A stretch of DNA of 64,000 nt, taken from positions 221,308,513-221,372,512 of the forward strand of contig CM060947.1 in assembly GCA_030765055.1 (NCBI GenBank), given 5' to 3'. The notes beneath the pieces are model-generated. The model searched no databases. It had not been told where the DNA came from and worked only from the letters and a program-made list of their open reading frames with translations. This stretch comes from Mantis religiosa. Its lineage: Eukaryota; Arthropoda; Insecta; Mantodea; Mantidae. This document shows, piece by piece, positions 57,634-64,000 of this stretch (positions are counted from its first letter, which is position 1; each line of letters begins with the position of its first letter). Position numbers and translations under genes: made by a program.

Positions 57634-58361
57634 TACATTGAGGTTAGTTAAAAGCTTCTGTACATTTCAGTGTCGCATAAATGTGACGATTTCTGATGCA
57701 TTTTATCGCGTATTTGAATATACTGTCTGTACCATTACCTAAACATGCAAGTAAACAAGTGACATACAAAGCTGCCAGTGGCTACATTGGAAATAACGTT
57801 TAAAAGGTTTTGTTGTTAGGACTACATTGGTATTAAATCAATGTTTACTTCTGTGCGCCAACTCTCGATTCTGTTTACGTACGAATTCGTTGTTCAATAG
57901 AATTAGCTACTTAACTTCCACACGATTTATTGTATAATTCCCTCGATGTTATATATTTAAACACAAGCTTTACCACTTTGAGATCATTGCTATAATCGGA
58001 TCTGTTTTGTCATTCTGAGTCCCAACTCTTTTATTCCAGTAATACTAGATGTCCAGGAATATGGTGTATGAGCTGGGACGCAATGTCTGCTATGAATTCC
58101 ATAATTGGAAAAAATATGTGAGGCTTTCATATGACTTTTTCTACCTGAAACGATTTCTCTATATACATTCCATGTACGTTCTCGGTATGACTGTTTAACG
58201 TATAAATGAGTTTAAACTACGCAGGAAGTTAGTAGTTAATTACGGCCTGAGAAAACAGCATTCAAGTGATTATTCCTGATAAAATTCTTTCGCGATGCAA
58301 ACGAAAGGTATTAAAGCAAGTTCATTAGACAATTTCCTTTAAATTTACGTCCTTCAGCGGC
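57634..58361. other. Intergenic, nothing recognised
   Basis: No motif or repeat. Confidence 0.5.
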
Positions 58362-58600
58362 TTTTTTTTTTTTTTTTTTTTTTTAATTTACGTCCTCCAA
58401 CGTAATCATATCAGACGATGAATGAAATGGGTGAAATGATGCTCAAATGAATCCAGGGTCCATAGAGCTTAGAGTTACCTGACATTCGTCTTTCAGGATA
58501 AGGGAAAACCCCGGAAAAACCGTATCCAAGTAACTCACCCTGACCGGGATTCGAACTCGGGAGCTCTGGAACGTGAGGCAGAAAGGCTACCGAGGTGAGC
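58362..58600 (-). repeat. tRNA-derived SINE-like element, copy 2
   Basis: Same family as 26485-26727: the plus strand starts with a T run (about 24 T, the poly(A) tail on the minus strand), then AATTTACGTCCTCCAACGTA, CAGACGATGAATG, GGTGAAATGATGCTCAAATG, TCACCCTGACCGGGATTCGA and ACGTGAGGCAGA. The B box (GAGTTCGAATCCCGGTC on the minus strand) is better preserved than in copy 1. Part of the A-box region is deleted. Confidence 0.88.
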
Positions 58601-59242
58601 ATTATTACGTTTCTTTGCCATATCTGCATAAATAAAAAATTCCTATGACCATAATCAACACCACCATCATCTAATACACAGTTTTAATATTTTTACGGTT
58701 CAATTGTTAATTTTTTGTTCCTGATGTTTAATTTTCTCATTTCCTAAGGGAAATATCTAACATTTAGTTTAAAAAATGAATAGCTTTTGCTAGAACTTGT
58801 ACGTTTCTTATTTTGCTGATATTTTGCATTTGTATTATGCAAAAGTATCCTTGGACGACAACTCCTACTATAAACTTAAAAAGTTTCAGCAGAGCTTCAG
58901 AAAATAGATTTCAAAATTTTTGTGCATGAGTAAATAGGTATGAATTAATTCATCTGAAATTATCTTTCATTACTCAAACTGAAAAATTTGAGGAGATATA
59001 GCCTTTGAACGTATGGTATTTCTTCCTTTGAAATAATTAAAGTTGCCAAAAACCTCAAAACTATTTATAATTGTCCGAGCCTCTCAAATGAACATGTGGG
59101 AGCGATATGGAAACCGAATGGTCCAGTAGCCTTTTAAGACTAAGGTAGCAAATACTGAATATGAATGAAGATTAATAAATATCTTATCAATACCTTGACA
59201 TACCTAATTACAACTTTGGATATAATATATTCTGAGTATATG
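58601..59242. other. Intergenic, nothing recognised
   Basis: AT-rich spacer without motifs. Confidence 0.5.
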
Positions 59243-60330
59243 TTAAAAAGCAAAGTTCGATCGTCTTTTGCCTAGACCATCAGTGATTGAGTCCTTGATA
59301 GAAAAGGAAGTTTGTGATATGGTCCACAAAACTGACCACAAAGAGTGCAGATAATAGTTCCGATGACAGGTGGTTTCCTCGTTGTCCACGGATCTTGTGG
59401 TGGAATCCATGTGACACGGTTCTCGTGTATATGTTTCGCTCAAAGAAAGGCTTTATCCATTCTTCGGTGTACATGGCTGGTGTTAGAAAGAATTCTGATC
59501 TATGTTTGCTGCTGTTTTCTTCCCTCATTCTAATGTGTTCATAGAAGGCCATGGCTTTGTCTTATCTCCTTTAGGAGGTAGTCTGTGTCCACTGGGTTGA
59601 TACTTGGAGGAAATACTTGGAGGGCTCTCTTGAGGAACGTTGTTTTCACTGCCTCGGGTGTCCTCATGTTTGCAGTTGTTAGGTGTGCCAATATTTTGCT
59701 TATCACGTAGCACGCGATTGGAGCTATTTTAATATTGAAACGTCCTAGTGCTGGGTCCATAGAACATTTTTGCATCTTCCTTATGTCAAGCATGCTCTTT
59801 ATCGCCGAACATCTTACCTCTATGTGCTTACTGAAGGTTTTGGCTGTTACCTGCAGTGTAATTCCCAGATATTTATATGAGTTGACAATTGCTAGCTTGT
59901 CGGTTCCATATAAAATGTCAGTTTTGGAGATATTTCTTCCTCTTATAAACTCCATGCCATGATTTTACCTATGGTTATATATAAGCTGTTTCTATTTGAC
60001 CAGTCATGTAATCTGTCAAGTCCAAGTTGCAAATCATTTCTGTTACTCGACAGCATAACCATATCGTCCATATGCGTTTGACTTCTGCTACCTCTCGTAT
60101 TACATCGTGTGTCAGTATATTAAATAACTCGGACTGAGAGGGTCCCCTTGGAGAACTCCATTGATCTGCGTGATGGGTATGGACTAATCTACGTTGTCGC
60201 TGATTGTCAATAAATTGAGGTTCAGAATGCTATTTATTAACCGTAATTTGGAGCTCTCTTCTCCCGCAATGTGTTGGGAGTCTTATTTCATCTGTAGATC
60301 CGAAGCTTCATACTTACGTGCATGTTAAGG
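59243..60330 (-). pseudogene. LINE reverse transcriptase fragment (QGDPLSP and degenerate YADD)
   Basis: On the minus strand the RT palm is readable: LINSILNLNLLTISDN near 60240, a stop, then ITQINGVLQGDPLSP (about 60170-60130). After a break come HMDDMVMLSSNRNDLQ (60073-60025), which is the YADD catalytic motif with YA changed to HM, and LGLDRLHDWSNRNSLYITIG (to about 59965). The frame at 59955-59539 continues NSYKYLGITLQ, KHIEVRCSAIKSM and LAHLTTANMRTP, the post-RT region, and a tail with CTLCGQFC-like residues follows to about 59243 in other frames. It is a dead, 5'-truncated copy. Its wording differs from the other three LINE fragments. Clade not assigned. Confidence 0.9.
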
Positions 60331-61218
60331 GCGCAAGAAGTTAGTATACCTTTTGTTGTTTCCTTGCTTGATTCATCTTTCAGTATTTTTTGCGAACATC
60401 ATAACAAAGCTGTGATATACCCTATCCAAGATGATATTTAATATGTAATATACCTTTTTGTTGTTTCCTTCCATAGTTTAGTTTAACTAATTTGATTCAT
60501 CCTTCAATATTTTAATATGTATTTGTGCTGTTTGGCTCCTACTGAAAGTGCTGTAACGAGCCTTGTGTATTCAAAAGTGTTTGCTAAACAAATACCAACT
60601 TTTAAAGGCTCAAGGCTAAACTTTCGCACACTCTTTATATTGAAAAATAAGAGTTGACATCTTCCTGTTGATTTCCATCGTTTGCATTATTTAGGGCAAT
60701 CCCGCATTATGCACGTATTGAAGCATGAAATATCTGAGCTTGCCTGTTGCGTCATTCAACACCTAGAAGGGACATAGAATAGTACACTTAGACTACATAG
60801 ATTAGCCACCAGTACCGCAGGAATATCGGAGTAAAAGATACACGAAGGTCTCTTAAAGGTTTGTGGCAAACACCTGTCACAAAACCATCTAGTGTCCACA
60901 GTGAGCACTATTCTTATCGAGCATGCGCACTGTCACGAACAGCGATGTGGCACGAAATATAAAGGCAACCTGAAGAATGTTGGGCTGAGGGCGTGGTGAA
61001 AAGGAAAGCATGGTAGAACAGTTTCTAGACCTGAATAGGCCGGAATAGGCAATAGGCTTGCAAGGAACAGGAACACGGCACTATCCTAATAGAGCCTGCG
61101 ACCTTACAGCGGAACCATCTGGCTAGGCGTTATTTAAAATAGACATGATAATTTAGAAATATGTATTGCATAATCGAAATGAACAGAGCGTGTAATTTTG
61201 AATACGAATATTGAAAAA
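60331..61218. other. Intergenic, nothing recognised
   Basis: No motif; ends at a 43-bp sequence repeated inside the next palindrome. Confidence 0.5.
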
Positions 61219-61221
61219 TAT

Positions 61222-61264
61222 AAATTTATATTGAGGAATTAATCCTTAAAGAATTAATCCTTTT
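61222..61264 (+). repeat. 43-bp word duplicated in the centre of the adjacent palindrome
   Basis: TAAATTTATATTGAGGAATT through AAAGAATTAATCCTTT occurs here and again at about 61550-61593, the palindrome spacer. The two look identical. Confidence 0.88.
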
Positions 61265-61296
61265 AAATACATTACTCCAGTATATGGGTGATTTTT

Positions 61297-61845
61297 TATT
61301 AATTAGAGCCTACTGAAAAATTCAATGCCATGGCCGGGATTTGAACCACGGATCTACTGGTTTCCGTCCAGTCGCTCTGACCCTTGAGCTACCATGGTCA
61401 ACGTGCCTACCCGACATTAAATTCTCCAATTGACTCATTATATTCCCAGTGGACCACTTAAGGTTCTCATATTTGAGACAACTACTTGTGGCGACTTACT
61501 ATTGTAAGTACTTAATTACCAGGATTTTTATCGTAGATTATTGTTAATGTAAATTTATATTGAGGAATTAATCCTTAAAGAATTAATCCTTTACATTAAA
61601 AATAATCTACGATAAAAATCCTGGTAATTAAGTACTTACAATGGTAAGTCGCCACAAGTAGTTGTCTCAAATATGAGAACCTTAAGTGGTCCACCGGGAA
61701 TATAATGAGTCAATTGGAGAATTTAATGTCAGGTAGGCACGTTGACCATGGTAGCTCAAGGGTCAGAGCGACTGGACGGAAACCAGTAGATCCGTGGTTC
61801 AAATCCCGGCCATGGCATTGAATTTTTCAGTTGGCTCTAATTCAT
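61297..61845. repeat. tRNA-like repeat family, cluster D: large near-perfect palindrome
   Basis: A minus unit (head 61327-61399) and a plus unit (head 61744-61816) are mirror images over roughly 250 bp each. Matching runs include GGCCATGGCATTGAA, GATCCGTGGTTCAAATCC, CACTTAAGGTTCTCATA, GTGGCGACTTAC and CCAGGATTTTTATCGTAG, with only scattered mismatches. The arms reach past the repeat into AATTAGAGCC on both sides. The spacer of about 40 bp is a copy of 61222-61264. Confidence 0.95.
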
Positions 61846-62087
61846 TGAAAAATATACTTATAACGACAACTATAGCCGAGGTCATTCAGATGTTTTTGAA
61901 AAATTTGTTTTTCTTAAGAATAATGCCCGATTTCACCAACAACTGTTTAAATCTACGTTAACAACTGTAACGTAACAATTGTCACAGAACTAACAAAGCT
62001 GTTAAATTTCTTACATTTCACCAAACTGTTTTCTGAAAATGTTAATACACACACTTTAACTTGTAAATATTACAGCTGTAGGAGGCT

Positions 62088-62429
62088 ATGGATGAGTCGT
62101 ATTATTTTCTGAACGTACTGCAATGCGCATTTGTTTACATTTTCATCTGCACACAGCAGAAAAAATGGCGGGTGAACAAAATGGTAAACAAGAGCCATGA
62201 GACAAACTTTTCTTCGGTGGAGAAAGAACTGTTAACTGAATTGGTGAAGAAGTGTAAGGATACCGTGGAAAATAAGAGGCCGGATGGGAGGAATGTAAAA
62301 GAGAAAGATGTCACGTGGGAAAATATTAGAAATGAATTTAATTCAATTGCATGTGTCACTACTAAAAGCATGAAACATCTTCGTCAGTATTACATAAATT
62401 TAAAACGAGTTGCGAAGAAGGTCAAGTGA
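62088..62429 (+). CDS. SANT/Myb-like DNA-binding protein of Harbinger (copy B)
   Basis: The frame is open for 113 codons. The conserved part probably starts at the Met of MVNKSHETNFSS (62181): NFSSVEKELLTELVKKCKDT, VENKRPDGRNVKEKDVTWEN, IRNEFNSIACVTTKSMKHL and RQYYINLKRVAKKVK. This is a SANT/Myb-like (MSANTD-type) trihelix domain with the usual Trp in TWENI and spaced Leu/Phe residues, a DNA-binding fold. In Harbinger elements such a protein carries the transposase to the nucleus and TIRs. The frame stops just after the domain; full versions are longer, so the C-terminus may be lost. This is one of the few uninterrupted domains in the window. Confidence 0.75.
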   Translation: MDESYYFLNVLQCAFVYIFICTQQKKWRVNKMVNKSHETNFSSVEKELLTELVKKCKDTVENKRPDGRNVKEKDVTWENIRNEFNSIACVTTKSMKHLRQYYINLKRVAKKVK

Positions 62430-62715
62430 CTTGAACGTTTCAAGACGGGAGGTGGACAATGTATTATGCACATAATTCAGTGAATTATAAAATTGCAAAG
62501 TTATTAATACTTGAAGCAAATGAGAGATCGGCATATTCCTTTCTATGCATGTTCTAACTCAGTATTACGTAAATTCAAAACGAGGAGCGAAGGACAAGTG
62601 ACTTGAGCGTTTCAAGACGGGAGGTGGACAATATATTATCCTCATCATTCAGTGAATCATAACATTGCAAAGTTATTAATATTTGAAGCAAAGGCGAGAT
62701 CGGCATATTCCATTT
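62425..62715 (+). repeat. Internal tandem duplication of Harbinger copy B (period 173 bp)
   Basis: CAAGACGGGAGGTGGACAAT recurs with spacing 173, together with AAAGTTATTAATA and GATCGGCATATTCC. It matches the ~155-bp duplication in copy A. Confidence 0.9.
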
Positions 62716-63289
62716 GAAACGATTTAAATCTATTGAATAATTTGAATAAGTAAAAATATTTATCTAGAATATTGAACAATGGTATGAAAAAGTTATACAA
62801 CATTTATGAAGAAATGTATAAAAGCGGAATGATGTTGATTTTTCGTGATGGCAACGGCAAAAAGACTATATAAGCACCTGTACTGGAGGTGATTCCTTCT
62901 TTTCATTTGACTTCCATGGTGAGAGGACGTGTGAATAAGTCCGCAAATGGACGCTCATGTGCAAAGGCGATTTTTGTGTGTAAGAATATATGTATCAGTA
63001 TATTTTACTTGGTGTAACAGAGAAGTTATTGATTAACAGTTAAAATGATTGCACCAGGGAATATTGATATCGATTTATTTATGTTAAAAAATTTCATTCT
63101 TAATAAATCTCAGTTTGGGCATTCGTTGGGAAATTATTTATAATCTTTTATTTAAAACGACATTATGCATCCATATCCTTGACCAACCCTGAAAAGAAGA
63201 GTCCATGCATATACCAGAGGAACGACTAGATCGAACTCCGAGAACTTCGAAGAAGTCAATCGTCACCCAACTTCTTTCTACACCCCACA

Positions 63290-63495
63290 TTTGAACGTTT
63301 TGTTCCACGTTCGATGCATGTTCTAACCTCCCTTGCACTTCCGCAGTAACCTTCATAGCAACTTGTTTCTACAGTCTATACCTGAGTGGAAGAGTTTCTA
63401 CTGATAGCTCCGCAAAATCATTTCTCCTCATAGGTCATCTGTTACGAATACTTAAATATGGCAAATCGATATCAACAGCTGAGTTCATGCCTGTC
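63290..63495 (-). pseudogene. Harbinger transposase N-terminal remnant (copy B)
   Basis: On the minus strand, MTGMNSAVDIDLPYL is followed, after a stop and shift, by RRNDFAELSVETLPLRYRL and VAMKVTAEVQGRLEH. The ND...LS...F..RYRL arrangement matches the N-terminus of PIF/Harbinger transposases and the text in copy A. The reading frame 63356-63138 continues without any nuclease motif. The transposase is therefore only an N-terminal stub opposite the SANT ORF, as in copy A. Confidence 0.7.
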
Positions 63496-63665
63496 ATCTT
63501 GACTATTTACAGTTGTTAAGGACTTAACAGAAATTTGGCTTGTTAGTTTAACAAGAGCTCTAACACGAGTGTTAAGTTAACACTTGTTGGTCAAATGCAA
63601 TTTTTATTTTAACTATTGCTAAACTCGTGTTAAGTCTTAAAATCTGTTGGTGAAATCGGACATAA

Positions 63666-64000
63666 GGGTATCTCAAATTGCGATGTGTGATGAAATTTCT
63701 TATCGAGGTTTTGGATAAGCTACAAGGCTTACTCTGACAGCGCTAAGTACACAGATATGTAGTAGGGGGAGTAAAACAAAGTGTCTATTCATACTTCGCG
63801 TCAAAACAGGGTTTCCTTGCGAATTTACCATTAAAGGAACACCTGTCCTTGTTTAGCCGTAAGCCAAACAAAAATATTTGCAGCTAATTCAGAGAATAGA
63901 GAAATTTTTTACGAGGAGAATGTCTGTTGCAGGTGACATGAGGGTATGTGTGTGCACATATTTGTGCTGTACAAACATGGGAGACCTGTAAGGCAACCTC
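63666..64000. other. Intergenic, nothing recognised
   Basis: AT-rich sequence to the window end; no motif. Confidence 0.5.

Larger units (their letters stand above)
61924..63662 (+). mobile_element. PIF/Harbinger-type element, copy B (1.74 kb), internally deleted
   Basis: The left end TGCCCGATTTCACCAACA and, inward from the right, TGTCCGATTTCACCAACA are inverted repeats, with TAA on both sides (61921-61923 and 63663-63665), the target duplication expected of PIF/Harbinger. Inside, on the plus strand, is a SANT/Myb-like ORF; then a 173-bp tandem duplication (62425-62710); about 590 bp absent from copy A; and a transposase N-terminus on the minus strand. The nuclease domain is missing. Confidence 0.93.

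Overview
The window looks like intergenic DNA from a large, repeat-rich insect genome. It is AT-rich and has no recognisable host gene model, no ribosomal or canonical tRNA gene, no CRISPR array and no bacterial-style operon. Almost everything interpretable is transposable-element debris or simple sequence. The transposase types (several mariner lineages, Tc1-like, PIF/Harbinger with a SANT/Myb-like ORF), the 3' ends of four different non-LTR retrotransposons, several tRNA-headed repeats and very long microsatellites fit a large insect genome. A cockroach- or termite-like polyneopteran is my guess only.

Layout. 1-6.5 kb: a GC-rich repeat fragment, a mariner (2434-3652) sitting between two copies of a 43-bp sequence, an orphan conserved protein fragment (4834-5320), a second GC-repeat fragment and a truncated mariner. 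7.3-8.66 kb: a full-length but dead mariner with TIRs and TA duplication. 10.3-15 kb: a Tc1-like fragment, two tRNA-headed SINE-like repeats, an unassigned 208-codon ORF and a DDE transposase fragment. 19.9-25.2 kb: a tRNA-like repeat cluster hit by a 60-bp mini-retroposon, a palindromic duplication of a transposase 3' end, and a 1.14-kb TTA/TTG microsatellite. 25.4-34.2 kb: mariner fragment, SINE-like repeat, Harbinger copy A, a second mini-retroposon, a GC repeat joined to an inverted Tc1 fragment and poly(A), then a 1.6-kb Tc1-like element with TIRs. 34.9-39.5 kb: a CAGA-microsatellite repeat interrupted by a LINE 3' end, a G-rich sister copy, tRNA-like tandem units and an internally deleted mariner. 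42-51.3 kb: CA repeat, a deleted mariner, a 307-bp-period tRNA-like array and two LINE fragments. 53.8-64 kb: compound microsatellite, GC repeat, another internally deleted mariner, SINE-like repeat, a LINE RT fragment, a tRNA-like palindrome and Harbinger copy B.

The genes do not form a pathway; the coding pieces are transposases, LINE ORF2 remnants and a transposon DNA-binding protein, nearly all broken. The most notable signals are: (i) two copies of a 53-60-bp retroposon-like sequence with 13-bp target duplications; (ii) a family of tandem and inverted ~307-bp units each holding a tRNA-like domain, including a near-perfect ~270-bp-arm palindrome whose centre copies nearby flanking DNA; (iii) a LINE 3' end lying inside a CAGA microsatellite; and (iv) internally deleted transposon copies sharing deletion junctions. 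All family assignments come from reading the sequence and from memory of family motifs; no database search was run.
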